The position numbers and the translations under genes are program-made. Of a DNA stretch of 47,332 nucleotides, positions 1-8,855 are shown one piece after another. Numbering within the stretch: position 1 is the first letter of the stretch; every line of letters begins with the position of its first letter. The notes under the pieces are model-generated. The model worked only from the letters and a program-made list of their open reading frames with translations. It did not search any database and was not told the origin of the DNA. Origin of the DNA: Streptomyces populi (lineage in GTDB: Bacteria; Actinomycetota; Actinomycetes; Streptomycetales; Streptomycetaceae); the NCBI RefSeq assembly GCF_002911015.1, contig NZ_KZ626903.1, positions 1-47,332 of the forward strand. The letters are read 5' to 3'.

Positions 1-56
1 TCTACTGGTTCCGGTTGCGTCCCGCGGTCGGGCCCGCCACCACGAGGCGACCGTGA
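1..56 (+). CDS. treS: 3' end of trehalose synthase / maltose mutase TreS (partial)
   Basis: Only the last codons are present. Reading from base 3 gives a tail beginning YWFRL and ending TRRP before the TGA at 54-56. An aromatic tail of this kind (FYWFRL) is what I recall for TreS C-termini, and treS normally lies directly before the maltokinase gene in Streptomyces. TreS interconverts trehalose and maltose, and maltose is the maltokinase substrate. The identification rests on about seventeen residues plus gene order. Its stop overlaps a possible GTG start (53-55) of the next gene. Confidence 0.6.
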   Translation, partial: YWFRLRPAVGPATTRRP

Positions 57-103
57 ACGCGTACCCCTCGACAGCCCGCCCGCCCCGGAAAGGACGTGCC
101 GTC

Positions 104-1477
104 ATGCCGGACACCGCTCTGCAACGTCCGAGCGGCCTCGACACCGCACCGCTGCTCACCCCGCTGGCCGAACTGCTGCGGGCCTGGCTGCCCCGGCAGC
201 GCTGGTTCGCGGGCAAGGGCAGGCCCGTGACGGATGTGACACTGCTGTCGACGACCGAGCTGTACCCCGGCTGTCTGCATCTGCTGGTCCGCACCGAGCA
301 CCTCGGCCCGCCCTCGCACGGCAGCGCGGACTCGCCCGCGGCCGAGGACTGCTACCAACTGCTCCTCGGTGTCCGGGAGGTCCTGCCGCCGCGGCTCGCC
401 CCCGCCGCCATCGGCCGGGTGAAGACCGGTCCGCTGGCCGGGCTGACCGTGTACGACGCCTTCCACGACCCGAAGGCCACCGGACTGCTCCTGGAGCGGC
501 TGCGCCGTTCGGGTACCGCGGGTCCGCTGCTGTTCGAGGCCGATCCGGCGGTGACGGTGCCCTCCGGTCTCGCACCGCGCCTCCTCGACGCCGAGCAGTC
601 CAACACCTCACTGATCTACGGGGACGCGTTCATACTGAAGGTCTTCCGGCGCGTGCAGCCCGGCATCAACCCCGACCTGGAAGTGCCGCGCGCCCTGGCC
701 CGGCAGGGCTGCGACCGCGTCCCCGCGCCGGCCGCGTGGTTCCGGACGACGCAGCCGCAGGAGGCGACCCTCGGCGTCCTCCAGCCGTATCTGCGGGGCG
801 CCACCGACGGCTGGGCGCTGGCGCTCGAGTCCCTCCGCTCGCGGCAGGACTTCACGGGCGAGGCGTTCGAACTGGGCCGGGCCACCGCCGAGGTGCACCT
901 GGCCCTGGCCACGGCCTTCCCCGTGGACGCGCCGAGCCCGGACCGCAACCGTCGGCTCGCCGAGGCGATGCACGAGCGACTGGACGCCGCCGCGCGTTCC
1001 GTCCCCGAACTGCGCCCGCACGCGCCCGGGTTGCGGTCGGCGTTCGACGCGCTCGCCGCCCTGGACGCGGCGGTCCGCCCGGCCCAGCGCATCCACGGCG
1101 ACCTCCACCTCGGCCAGGTCCTGCGGGCCGGGCGGCGCTGGTCGGTGATCGACTTCGAGGGTGAACCGGCCCGCCCGATCAGCGAACGTCGGCGTGTCCA
1201 GTCGCCCGTACGCGATGTCGCGGGCATGCTGCGGTCCTTCGACTACGCGGCCCGCTCCCGGCAGCCCTGGCGGCCCGAGTGGGCGGAGCGCTGCCGCGAG
1301 GCCTTCTGCGCGGGCTACGCCGACGCCGCGGCCTGGGACCCGCGCGAGGAACCCGAACTGCTGCGCGCCTACGAGACGGACCGTGCCGTGTACGAGGTGC
1401 TCTACGAGGCACGGCACCGGCCCGACTGGCTGCCCGTCCCGATGGCTGCGGTCGGACGACTCGCCGACCGCTCCTGA
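104..1477 (+). CDS. mak: maltokinase (GlgE pathway)
   Basis: The 457-residue product should phosphorylate maltose with ATP to give maltose-1-phosphate, the donor for GlgE. The N-terminal cap has the maltokinase signature LPRQRWFAGKG. The C-terminal lobe is aminoglycoside-phosphotransferase-like, with catalytic loop IHGDLHLGQ and metal site VIDFEGEP followed by ARP. A start at 104 follows GGAAAGGA with good spacing. An in-frame GTG at 53 would overlap the treS stop as GTGA and add 17 residues, so the start is not certain. It lies between treS and glgB in the same direction, 83 bases before glgB, which fits one glycogen/alpha-glucan operon. No oddities seen. Confidence 0.93.
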   Translation: MPDTALQRPSGLDTAPLLTPLAELLRAWLPRQRWFAGKGRPVTDVTLLSTTELYPGCLHLLVRTEHLGPPSHGSADSPAAEDCYQLLLGVREVLPPRLAPAAIGRVKTGPLAGLTVYDAFHDPKATGLLLERLRRSGTAGPLLFEADPAVTVPSGLAPRLLDAEQSNTSLIYGDAFILKVFRRVQPGINPDLEVPRALARQGCDRVPAPAAWFRTTQPQEATLGVLQPYLRGATDGWALALESLRSRQDFTGEAFELGRATAEVHLALATAFPVDAPSPDRNRRLAEAMHERLDAAARSVPELRPHAPGLRSAFDALAALDAAVRPAQRIHGDLHLGQVLRAGRRWSVIDFEGEPARPISERRRVQSPVRDVAGMLRSFDYAARSRQPWRPEWAERCREAFCAGYADAAAWDPREEPELLRAYETDRAVYEVLYEARHRPDWLPVPMAAVGRLADRS

Positions 1478-1560
1478 CCACGCCCGCCCGACCACCGGCC
1501 CCGACCGGACCGGACCGTCCCGACGACCATCTCCACCACCCCACCCCGAGAGGCCAAGCC

Positions 1561-3792
1561 GTGACCCGCACCGCATCCACCCGCGCACGACGGGCCAAGC
1601 CCGCCGCCCCGTCCGCGCAGCCCGCCGCGCTGGACCCCACGGACCGGGGGCGGCTGCTGTCCGGCGCCCATCACGATCCGCACGCGGTGCTCGGCGCCCA
1701 TCCGGTGCCGGGCGGAGTGGTGATCCGGGCGCTGCGGCCGCACGCCCGGGGGGTGGCGGTGGTCGTGGACGGGAACCGTACGGCGCTGGACGACCTCGGC
1801 GACGGGTTCTTCGGCTCCGTCCTGCCCTGTGACGCGATTCCCGCGTACACCCTGGTGGTCACGTACGACGGCACCGAGTTCGAGACCGAGGACCCCTACC
1901 GGTTCCTGCCCGCGCTCGGCGAGTTCGACCTGCATCTGATCGGCGAGGGCCGGCACGAGGAGCTGTGGCGGGCGCTCGGCGCCGAACCGATGGAGCACCA
2001 GGGCGTCACCGGCACCCGCTTCACCGTGTGGGCCCCCAACGCCCAAGGGGTCCGGGTCTGCGGGGACTTCTGCCACTGGGACGGCGCCGCCGGGTTCCCT
2101 ATGCGTTCGCTCGGATCGTCCGGCGTGTGGGAGGTGTTCCTGCCCGGCATGGACGAGGGAACGCTCTACAAGTTCGACATCACGCGCCCCGACGGCTCCC
2201 GCACGCTGCGCGCCGACCCGATGGCCCGCCGTACCGAGGTGCCTCCGGCGACCTCGTCGGTCGTGACGCGGTCGTCGTACACGTGGCAGGACTCGAAGTG
2301 GATGAAGGAGCGGGCGAAGCAGCGCCCGGTGCACGCGGCGCCGTTCTCGGTGTACGAGGTGCATCTCCCGTCCTGGCGACCCGGTCTGACCTACCGTCAA
2401 CTGGCCGACCAGCTCCCCGCCTACGTCACGGACCTCGGCTTCACCCACGTCCAGCTCATGCCCGTCGCCGAGCACCCCTTCGGCGGCTCGTGGGGCTACC
2501 AGATCACCGGGTTCTACGCGCCCACCGCACGCCTGGGCACCCCCGACGACTTCAAGTACCTCGTCGACGCGCTGCACCGCGCCGGGGTCGGCGTCCTCAT
2601 GGACTGGGTCCCCGCGCACTTCCCCCGCGACGACTGGGCCCTCGCCGAGTTCGACGGCCGCCCGCTGTACGAACACGCGGACCCCCGGCGCGCCGACCAC
2701 CCCGACTGGGGAACCCTCGAATTCGACTACGGCCGCCGCGAGGTCCGCAACTTCCTCGTCGCCAACGCCACCTACTGGTGCGAGGAGTTCCACATCGACG
2801 GCCTGCGCGTCGACGCCGTCGCCTCCATGCTCTACCTCGACTACTCCCGCGAAGAGGGGCAGTGGGCCCCCAACGAGTTCGGCGGGCGGGACAACCCCGA
2901 CGCGGTGGCGTTCCTCCAGGAGATGAACGCCACCGTCTACCGCCGCAACCCCGGTGTCGTCACGATCGCCGAGGAGTCCACGGCCTGGGAAGGCGTCACC
3001 CGTCCGACGTCCGACGGGGGGCTCGGTTTCGGCCTCAAGTGGAACATGGGCTGGATGCACGACTCGCTGGAGTACATGCAGCACGAGCCGATCCACCGCA
3101 AGTACCACCACAACGAGATGACCTTCTCGATGGTGTACGCCTACAGCGAGAACTACGTCCTGCCGATCTCCCACGACGAGGTCGTGCACGGCAAGCAGGC
3201 GCTCGTCTCCAAGATGCCCGGCGACTGGTGGCAGCGGCGCGCAAATGCCCGTGCCTACCTGGGCTTCATGTGGGCGCACCCCGGCAAGCAGCTCCTCTTC
3301 ATGGGGCAGGAGTTCGCGCAGGGCGGGGAGTGGAAGGAGGCCGAGGGCCCCGAGTGGTGGCTCCTCGACCCGGCGTACTGCGCCGCGGGGGACCACCGCG
3401 GGGTCCAGGACCTCGTCCGCGACCTCAACACCCTCTACCGCGGCGAACCCGCACTGTGGGAACGCGACACCGACCCCTCCGGGTTCGCATGGGTGGCCGG
3501 TGACGCCGCGGACGACAACGTCCTCGCCTTCCTGCGCCACGCGGCCGACGGCACCCCGCTCCTCGCCGTCTCCCACTTCTCCCCCGCCGTACGCCACGGC
3601 TACCGCCTCGGCGTCCCCGAGGACGTCCCCGCCTGGCAGGAGGTCCTCAACACGGACAGCCTCCGCTACGGCGGCAGCGACGTCGTCCACCCCGAGCCGG
3701 TGAAGGCCGAGGCGATCGGGATGCACGGCCGCCCGACGAGCATCGAGCTGACGCTGCCGCCGCTGGCGACGGTGTGGCTGCGGCCGGCCTGA
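1561..3792 (+). CDS. glgB: 1,4-alpha-glucan branching enzyme GlgB (GH13)
   Basis: This 743-residue protein should introduce alpha-1,6 branches into alpha-glucan in the cytoplasm. Two N-terminal beta-sandwich (CBM48-like) regions precede the GH13 barrel. Family motifs are visible: EVHLPSW, the nucleophile region DGLRVDAVASM, the acid/base region TIAEEST and the third acid in ISHDEVVHGK. The GTG at 1561 follows GAGAGG and starts a typical low-complexity Streptomyces N-terminus. A longer frame reaching back to 1279 would overlap mak and is rejected. Gene order treS-mak-glgB is that of the GlgE pathway. A strong hairpin lies just after the stop. Confidence 0.96.
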   Translation: MTRTASTRARRAKPAAPSAQPAALDPTDRGRLLSGAHHDPHAVLGAHPVPGGVVIRALRPHARGVAVVVDGNRTALDDLGDGFFGSVLPCDAIPAYTLVVTYDGTEFETEDPYRFLPALGEFDLHLIGEGRHEELWRALGAEPMEHQGVTGTRFTVWAPNAQGVRVCGDFCHWDGAAGFPMRSLGSSGVWEVFLPGMDEGTLYKFDITRPDGSRTLRADPMARRTEVPPATSSVVTRSSYTWQDSKWMKERAKQRPVHAAPFSVYEVHLPSWRPGLTYRQLADQLPAYVTDLGFTHVQLMPVAEHPFGGSWGYQITGFYAPTARLGTPDDFKYLVDALHRAGVGVLMDWVPAHFPRDDWALAEFDGRPLYEHADPRRADHPDWGTLEFDYGRREVRNFLVANATYWCEEFHIDGLRVDAVASMLYLDYSREEGQWAPNEFGGRDNPDAVAFLQEMNATVYRRNPGVVTIAEESTAWEGVTRPTSDGGLGFGLKWNMGWMHDSLEYMQHEPIHRKYHHNEMTFSMVYAYSENYVLPISHDEVVHGKQALVSKMPGDWWQRRANARAYLGFMWAHPGKQLLFMGQEFAQGGEWKEAEGPEWWLLDPAYCAAGDHRGVQDLVRDLNTLYRGEPALWERDTDPSGFAWVAGDAADDNVLAFLRHAADGTPLLAVSHFSPAVRHGYRLGVPEDVPAWQEVLNTDSLRYGGSDVVHPEPVKAEAIGMHGRPTSIELTLPPLATVWLRPA

Positions 3793-3810
3793 GCCCGACC
3801 GCAGCCGCCG

Positions 3811-3847
3811 CCGGGAAGCCCGCCTCAGGACGAGGCGGGCTTCCCGG
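3811..3847. terminator. bidirectional hairpin between glgB and the M1 peptidase gene
   Basis: CCGGGAAGCCCGCCTC (3811-3826) pairs perfectly with its complement at 3832-3847 across a 5-base loop. It should terminate glgB, and on the other strand the peptidase mRNA. The peptidase stop codon (3825-3827) lies inside the hairpin. Confidence 0.8.
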
Positions 3848-5252
3848 CCGTGAACAGCCAGGTGTGGAAGAGAGCGGTCAGGTCCTTGCCTGACTCCCGC
3901 TCGGCGAGCCGGACGAACTGCGCCGTCGTGCCGTGCCCGTCGCGGTGGCCACCGGCCCAGGAGCGCAGGATGCGGAAGAACACGGGATCGCCGACGGCCG
4001 TGCGCAGCTTGTGCAGGACCATGGCCCCGCGGGCGTAGACCGGTGTCTCGAAGATGTGCTCGCCGCTGCCGGGGTCACCGGGCGGGAACGCCCAGAGGTC
4101 CTTGCCCGCGGGAGTGGCGTACAGCGCGTCGAAGGCCTTCTGGGCGCTCCTGCCTCCGTGCTGCTCGGCGTACAGCCACTCGGCGTAGGTGGCGAAGCCC
4201 TCGTTGAGCCAGATGTCCTTCCACCGGGTCACGGTGACGGAGTCGCCGAACCACTGGTGGGCGCTCTCGTGGACGAGGGTGTCCAGGTCGGGCGCGGAGT
4301 CGTACACGGGCCGGGTCTGGGTCTCCAGGGCGTACCCGACCTGCGGGGCCCGGTCGACGATGGCTCCGGCCGCCTTGAAGGGGTAGGGGCCGAAGAGCTT
4401 GCTCTCCCAGGCCAGGACGGACGGCAGCTTCCCGATCACCGGCGCGGCGGCGGCCGCCTCGCGGGGATCGACCGCGTTGTAGATCTTCAGGCCGTCGCGG
4501 GTGGTGTACTGCTCGACCTTGAACGTGCCGACGGTCGCCGTGGCGAGGTAGGCCGCCATCGGCTCGGACTGGCGCCAGCGGAAGGTGGTCCGGCCGTTCG
4601 CGGTGCGCTGCCCGAGCAGGACGCCGTTGGCGACGGCGGTGCGCCCCTTCGGGACGGTCAGGGTGAAGTCGTACGACGCCTTGTCCGTGGGGTGGCTGTT
4701 GGCGGGGAACCAGGTCATCGCGCCCTGGGGCTCGCCGGCCACGAACGCCCCGTCGTCCGTGGGGATCCAGCCGTCGGAAGAACCGTCGGGGTCGGTGACC
4801 GGCTTCGGGGTGCCGGAGTAGGTGACGGTGACGCGGAACTCCTGGCCCTTGCGCAGGGCTTTTTGGGGAGTGACCACGAGTTCCCGGCCGTCGCGCCGGA
4901 AGGCCGCCTTGGCGTGGTCGACGGTGACGCCGGTGACCTTCAGCCCGCTGAGGTCGAGGTCGAACCGGGTCAGCCGCTGGGTGGCCCTGGCGGTGATGAC
5001 CGCCTTGCCGTCGAGGTGGCGGTCGTGCGGGTCGTAGCCGAGCGTCAGGCCGTAGTGGCGGACGTCGTAGCCGCCGTTGCCAGAGAGGGGGAAGTACGGG
5101 TCTCCCGCGCCGGCCGAGCCCACGGTCCCGGCCGCCGTGGCGGGTCCGGCCGCGGTGAGCAGCGCGGCGAGCGCGACGGGGACGGCCGCGACAACGGCTT
5201 CGCGGCGAAGGACGGTTGTGCGTCGTGCGGCCTCGTGCGGGCGTGGTGTCAC
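3825..5252 (-). CDS. secreted M1 family zinc metallopeptidase
   Basis: A 475-residue aminopeptidase-N-like protein. Residues 1 to about 41 form a signal peptide with an Arg-rich start, an Ala/Val-rich core and an ATAAG cleavage region. The zinc site is HESAH followed after 18 residues by the Glu of NEGFATYAEW, the HExxH-X18-E pattern of M1. It lacks the long C-terminal domain of PepN, so it is a short secreted form like other Streptomyces M1 peptidases. The GTG start is preceded by GGAGGAGCG. The final codons and stop are inside the shared terminator hairpin. It probably trims extracellular peptides; substrate unknown. Confidence 0.92.
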   Translation of the reverse strand: MTPRPHEAARRTTVLRREAVVAAVPVALAALLTAAGPATAAGTVGSAGAGDPYFPLSGNGGYDVRHYGLTLGYDPHDRHLDGKAVITARATQRLTRFDLDLSGLKVTGVTVDHAKAAFRRDGRELVVTPQKALRKGQEFRVTVTYSGTPKPVTDPDGSSDGWIPTDDGAFVAGEPQGAMTWFPANSHPTDKASYDFTLTVPKGRTAVANGVLLGQRTANGRTTFRWRQSEPMAAYLATATVGTFKVEQYTTRDGLKIYNAVDPREAAAAAPVIGKLPSVLAWESKLFGPYPFKAAGAIVDRAPQVGYALETQTRPVYDSAPDLDTLVHESAHQWFGDSVTVTRWKDIWLNEGFATYAEWLYAEQHGGRSAQKAFDALYATPAGKDLWAFPPGDPGSGEHIFETPVYARGAMVLHKLRTAVGDPVFFRILRSWAGGHRDGHGTTAQFVRLAERESGKDLTALFHTWLFTAGKPASS

Positions 5253-5375
5253 GTTCGCTCCTCCGGTTCGACGGTGATCACTCGCGCACAGCCTATGAGG
5301 CCCCGCCCGCCCCGGCCCTCACGATCGGGTCAAGTCGTGTTCGTGGAGTGCGGGCCCGCGAGGGCACCGTCGGCG

Positions 5376-5459
5376 GTGAGCCGCTCCGGGGACGGGCCCG
5401 GGCCCGTCCCGGTGGCCGCGTCCGGGCCCGTCCCGGCGGCCGGTCCCGGAGCCGCTCAC
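5376..5459. terminator. nested inverted repeats downstream of the PIG-L gene
   Basis: Outer arms GTGAGCCGCTCCGGG (5376-5390) and CCCGGAGCCGCTCAC (5445-5459) pair at 14 of 15 positions, and the right arm covers the PIG-L stop codon. Inside is a perfect 22-base palindrome (5389-5410, half-site GGGACGGGCCC). GGGCCCGTCCCGG is also directly repeated at 5400 and 5424. It probably works as a terminator for the leftward gene; the nesting is unusual. Confidence 0.55.
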
Positions 5460-6253
5460 ACCCAGGGCGGCGGACCGTCCGGGACGAGCTGGTGGACGTC
5501 GAAGAGGACGGCGGACTCGACGCCGAGCGCCGCACCGCCCACGCCGGACACCCAGGTCAGGAACGGCCGCGGTTCGAAGGCGCCCTCCCCCAGGCCCTTG
5601 GTGTACTCGGCGTGCGCCTCCAGCGAGGCGATGCCGCGTTCGAGGGGTTCGCCGGTGACGTCGACGCCGTGGGTGGGCCGTTCCGCTCCGGCGAAGCACA
5701 CCATCCGGATGCCGCTCCAGGGCTCCAGACCCTCGTCGGCGAGTTCGGGGAAGATCCAGCGGTTCCCTGCGTCGCGTGCCGCGTCGAGGGCGGCCAGGCC
5801 CACGGCCCGGTGGTCCGCCTGGTTGGTCATGCCGCCGATCATCCGTACCGTGAACGCGCCGGACACCACGATCTCGGGCCGGTGCCGGCGCATCGCGCGC
5901 ACGATCTCCCGGCGCAGTCCGGTCCCGTACTCGACGACGCCGTCGCGGTGGTCGAGGAACTCGACGGTCTCGACGCCGACCCGCCGTGCGCCGGCCCGTT
6001 CCTCGGCCTCGCGCAGCGGTGCCGCCCGGTCCGGGTGCAGGCCGTCGATGCCGGCCTCTCCCCTGGTCGCCAGCAGATAGCTCACCTGCTTGCCCTGCGC
6101 GGTCCAGCGCGCGACGGCGCAGGCCGTGCCGTACTCGATGTCGTCCGGGTGCGCGGCCACGGCGAGACACCGGTCCCAGTCCTCCGGCAGCGCGAGCAGG
6201 CCCGCACCGCCCCCGAGGCCCGCTTTGTCCTGTGTGGGATCCATGTCCGGCAT
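5456..6253 (-). CDS. PIG-L family deacetylase
   Basis: A LmbE/PIG-L zinc-dependent N-deacetylase of about 265 residues. The family metal motif AHPDDIEYG is near the N-terminus and the second His motif appears as NQADHRAVG. This family removes acetyl groups from N-acetylglucosaminyl substrates such as mycothiol or lipid precursors; nothing here fixes the substrate. The chosen ATG (MPDMDPTQ) has no strong ribosome site and an ATG nine bases further in is as good. A longer frame to 6409 is Arg/Gly-rich and unlikely. It is divergent from a Gfo/Idh oxidoreductase, a pairing that may point to amino-sugar or inositol chemistry, but that is inference. Confidence 0.85.
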   Translation of the reverse strand: MPDMDPTQDKAGLGGGAGLLALPEDWDRCLAVAAHPDDIEYGTACAVARWTAQGKQVSYLLATRGEAGIDGLHPDRAAPLREAEERAGARRVGVETVEFLDHRDGVVEYGTGLRREIVRAMRRHRPEIVVSGAFTVRMIGGMTNQADHRAVGLAALDAARDAGNRWIFPELADEGLEPWSGIRMVCFAGAERPTHGVDVTGEPLERGIASLEAHAEYTKGLGEGAFEPRPFLTWVSGVGGAALGVESAVLFDVHQLVPDGPPPWV

Positions 6254-6501
6254 GATGACGTGCGGCGGGCCCGGACCGACAGAGGCGCGCTCTCCGCGTT
6301 CGAGCGCCGGGCTCCCGCGCCCCCGTGTGCCCCCGCGGGACCGTGCGGCACGGGCGCGAGGCCTCCCCCACTGGCCGGACACCGGGACGCCGTGGTGAAG
6401 TCTGTCCACACGTCCGAAGATCCGGCGTCCGGTCGTCGCCCCGGCGTCGGCACCACCCGGACGACGGCGTGTCAGGCCCCGTACAGCGCAGAGGAGACGC
6501 C

Positions 6502-7395
6502 GTGACCACCACCTCGCCCACCTGGAACCGTGCTCCCGTCAGGGTGGGGCTCGTCGGCGCGGGGCCCTGGGCGCGGGCCGTGCACGCGCGGGTGCTCGCC
6601 GCCGGGCCCGAGACGCTGCTGACGTCGGTGTGGGCGCGCCGGCCGGAGGCCGCCCGCGAGACGGCGGCCCCGTACGGCGCGAACGCCGCCGCGACGTTCG
6701 AGGAGCTGCTCGCCGACTGCGAGGCGGTGGCCTTCTCGGTTCCGCCCTCGGTACAGGCCGAACTCGCCGTCCGGGCCGCCGAGGCGGGCAAGGCCCTGCT
6801 CCTGGAGAAGCCGCTCGCGCTCGACCTGGCCGCGGCGCGGCGGCTCGTGGACGCGATCGACGCGTCGGGCGTGGTCTCGCAGCTCGTCCTCACGAACCGC
6901 TATCACCCGGCCACCCGGCGGTTCCTCGCGAAGGCGCGGACCCTGGACGTCTCGGGCGCGCGTTCCTGCGGTGTCAGCGGCGCCTTCCTGGGCGGTGACT
7001 TCGCGACCCCGTGGCGGCTCGAGCACGGGGCGCTGCTGGACCTCGGACCGCACCTCCTCGATCTGCTGGACGCGGCCCTGGGGCCGATCGTCCGGGTGCG
7101 CGGCGCCGGGGACCCGCGCCGCTGGCTCGAACTCACCTGCGAGCACGAGGGCGGCGCCGTGAGCCAGGCCTCCCTGTCGGGCTCGGTCGAGGTCGAGCGG
7201 GGCATCGTCCGCGTCGAGCTGTTCGGGCGGCATCCCGAGCTGGTCCTCGACGCCGGGGCACTCGACCACGAGGAGTCCTGGCCCGTGCTGCGCCGGGAGT
7301 TCGCCACCGCCGTCCGCTCGGGCCGGCCGGAAGCGCTCGACGCCCACCGCGGGCTGTACCTGCAGTCCCTGATCGCCCGGGCGCTGGACGGCTGA
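6502..7395 (+). CDS. Gfo/Idh/MocA family NAD(P)-dependent oxidoreductase
   Basis: A 297-residue protein with an N-terminal Rossmann fold (VGLVGAGPWA) and the family motif EKPLAL at about residues 103-108, whose Lys is catalytic in the family. The C-terminal part is the usual alpha/beta substrate domain but short (typical members are 330-380 residues). Substrates are usually sugars or inositols; none can be assigned. The GTG start has GAGGAGACGCC directly upstream. It is divergent from the PIG-L gene with 248 bases between them. Confidence 0.88.
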   Translation: MTTTSPTWNRAPVRVGLVGAGPWARAVHARVLAAGPETLLTSVWARRPEAARETAAPYGANAAATFEELLADCEAVAFSVPPSVQAELAVRAAEAGKALLLEKPLALDLAAARRLVDAIDASGVVSQLVLTNRYHPATRRFLAKARTLDVSGARSCGVSGAFLGGDFATPWRLEHGALLDLGPHLLDLLDAALGPIVRVRGAGDPRRWLELTCEHEGGAVSQASLSGSVEVERGIVRVELFGRHPELVLDAGALDHEESWPVLRREFATAVRSGRPEALDAHRGLYLQSLIARALDG

Positions 7396-7442
7396 GGGGC
7401 CGGTCTCCCGCGGGCGCGACCGGTCCCGTCCGCGCACGTGAA

Positions 7443-7471
7443 GGAGCCGGCCGCTCGCGACGGTCGGCCCC
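7443..7471. terminator. imperfect hairpin between convergent genes
   Basis: GGAGCCGGCCG pairs with CGGTCGGCCCC across a 7-base loop, with one mismatch and one G-U pair. It lies between the oxidoreductase stop and the DUF6479 stop. Confidence 0.5.
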
Positions 7472-7483
7472 TTCGCGTCCCGG

Positions 7484-7852
7484 TCAGGTCCTGCCGGGTC
7501 CGCCGCTGCCGAAGGATCCGCTGGATCCTGGTTGCCAGCGCTTGCGATGCTGGTCGTCGGCGTGTTTGGTTCCCGCGGAGTGCATGTTGTACGGCATCAG
7601 CCGCTCACTCTCGTCCGCGGCGTGCGGGACCTCGTCGGGTTCACGCATCTCGCGCTCCTCGTGCACCGCCCCGGTCTCGGGCAGCCTGGGCTGCTCCTCG
7701 GCCGTGGGCGGGCGCGATTCCAGGTTCCGCACCCGGATACCCATCCGGACGGCCCAGACGAGGGCGCCGGCGATGACGAGACCGCCGATGAAGGCGGCAC
7801 CCGCGTTCAGCGAGGAACTCGCTGCGATCAGATCTTGGCTCGCGGTGTACAT
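7484..7852 (-). CDS. DUF6479-type small membrane protein
   Basis: A 122-residue protein with one membrane segment near residues 16-38 (AAFIGGLVIAGALVWAVRMG) followed by a charged cytoplasmic tail. The tail has the pattern I recall for this Streptomyces family: EEQP-LPETG, EMREPDEVP, and a Gly/Ser end (GSSGSFGSGG). Function unknown. I chose the ATG at 7852 (MYTASQD) because family members start close to the membrane helix. An ATG at 7918 and a TTG at 7933 are in frame upstream but lack ribosome sites. Confidence 0.75.
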   Translation of the reverse strand: MYTASQDLIAASSSLNAGAAFIGGLVIAGALVWAVRMGIRVRNLESRPPTAEEQPRLPETGAVHEEREMREPDEVPHAADESERLMPYNMHSAGTKHADDQHRKRWQPGSSGSFGSGGPGRT

Positions 7853-7999
7853 GGTGTTCGCGTACCCCCAATGCCAGGGGAAAAATGCGTACTGGCCCGT
7901 CAGCGACGGCCATTCCATTGTATTCCGGTTCAATCCGGGCGCTACACCATGATCCTGGACCCGGTGGATCCGGGCGCGGCGCCCCGGGCCCCGACCCGG

Positions 8000-8818
8000 T
8001 CATTCGGGGCGGTGCGCCACCGCTCCGAACATCGTCACGGACATGTGCAGGCCGCCCTGTCGCGCAGCCTCCGCGAGGTCCTCGTACAGGCGGTCGCGCT
8101 GCGCCTCGTCGATGAGTCCACGGCTCATCGCCGAATCGCCCAGCATCCGGATGAGCGGCCAGGCGACCGACTTGTGGTCCTGGAGCAGGGCCTGCGATCC
8201 ACGGTCGTCGATCACCAGCCCGGCGGCCGTCAGCCGTCCCACCAGCTTGCGTCCGGAGTACGGGTCGGCGGCCGCGGACAGCGCGCCGGTGGTGAGCGCG
8301 GCGATCGTCTCGGGGTCGCCGGGATGCAGGATCGTGGTCGCCCAGTCGGTGTCCAGCAGGGCGACCCGTCCGCCGGGGCGCAGCACACGCGCTATCTCGA
8401 AGACGGCCTTCTCCGGCTCGACGAGGTGCTGGAGCACCCGCTCGCACCACACCACGTCGACCGTGGCGTCGGGCAGCGGCAGGGAGAGGGCGTCGGCGTC
8501 GGCGAAGCGCGCGGCACTGCGCTCCTCGGTGCCCCGCTGCTCGGCCACGGCGCGCAGTCCGGGGTTGGGCTCGATGCCGAGCACCCTGCCGCGGGGGCCA
8601 ACGGCCGTCGCGAGGCGCCGAGTCTGCGAGCCGGTGCCCGAGCCGATGTCGAGCACCCGTTCTCCGGGCCGTACGACCAGGGCCGCGTGCGCCCACGAAC
8701 GCAGCCGCTGCACACCGTCATTGACGTCCTGGGCATCGAGGGCGCCCACCAGACGAGCGGTGCTGTCCGCGCTGATGTTCTGCGCGTGAAAGGCCGACGT
8801 GGGCCGCGTGTCCACCAT
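8000..8818 (-). CDS. class I SAM-dependent methyltransferase
   Basis: A 272-residue soluble protein with a Methyltransf_11-type fold. Motif I is VLDIGSGTGSQTRRLA, the acidic end of strand 2 is GIEPN, motif II region is DVVWCERVLQHL and motif III is LRPGGRVALLD. The substrate is unknown; the layout resembles UbiE-like enzymes. It lies 37 bases downstream of the MFS gene in the same direction, so the two may be cotranscribed, with the pump perhaps exporting a methylated metabolite (inference). The start ATG has only a weak ribosome site. Confidence 0.88.
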   Translation of the reverse strand: MVDTRPTSAFHAQNISADSTARLVGALDAQDVNDGVQRLRSWAHAALVVRPGERVLDIGSGTGSQTRRLATAVGPRGRVLGIEPNPGLRAVAEQRGTEERSAARFADADALSLPLPDATVDVVWCERVLQHLVEPEKAVFEIARVLRPGGRVALLDTDWATTILHPGDPETIAALTTGALSAAADPYSGRKLVGRLTAAGLVIDDRGSQALLQDHKSVAWPLIRMLGDSAMSRGLIDEAQRDRLYEDLAEAARQGGLHMSVTMFGAVAHRPE

Positions 8819-8855
8819 GCGGTCACTCTAGAACCACCATGGTCGTTTTTCAGAT

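Noticed and set aside
1402..3726. Minus-strand 774-codon frame opposite glgB.
   Set aside because: Antisense shadow of glgB; composition does not look like a protein and there is no ribosome site.
5389..5442. GGGCCCGTCCCGG direct repeats considered as a CRISPR or mobile-element end.
   Set aside because: Only two copies, no spacers, no transposase and no target duplication; a terminator-like structure explains it better.
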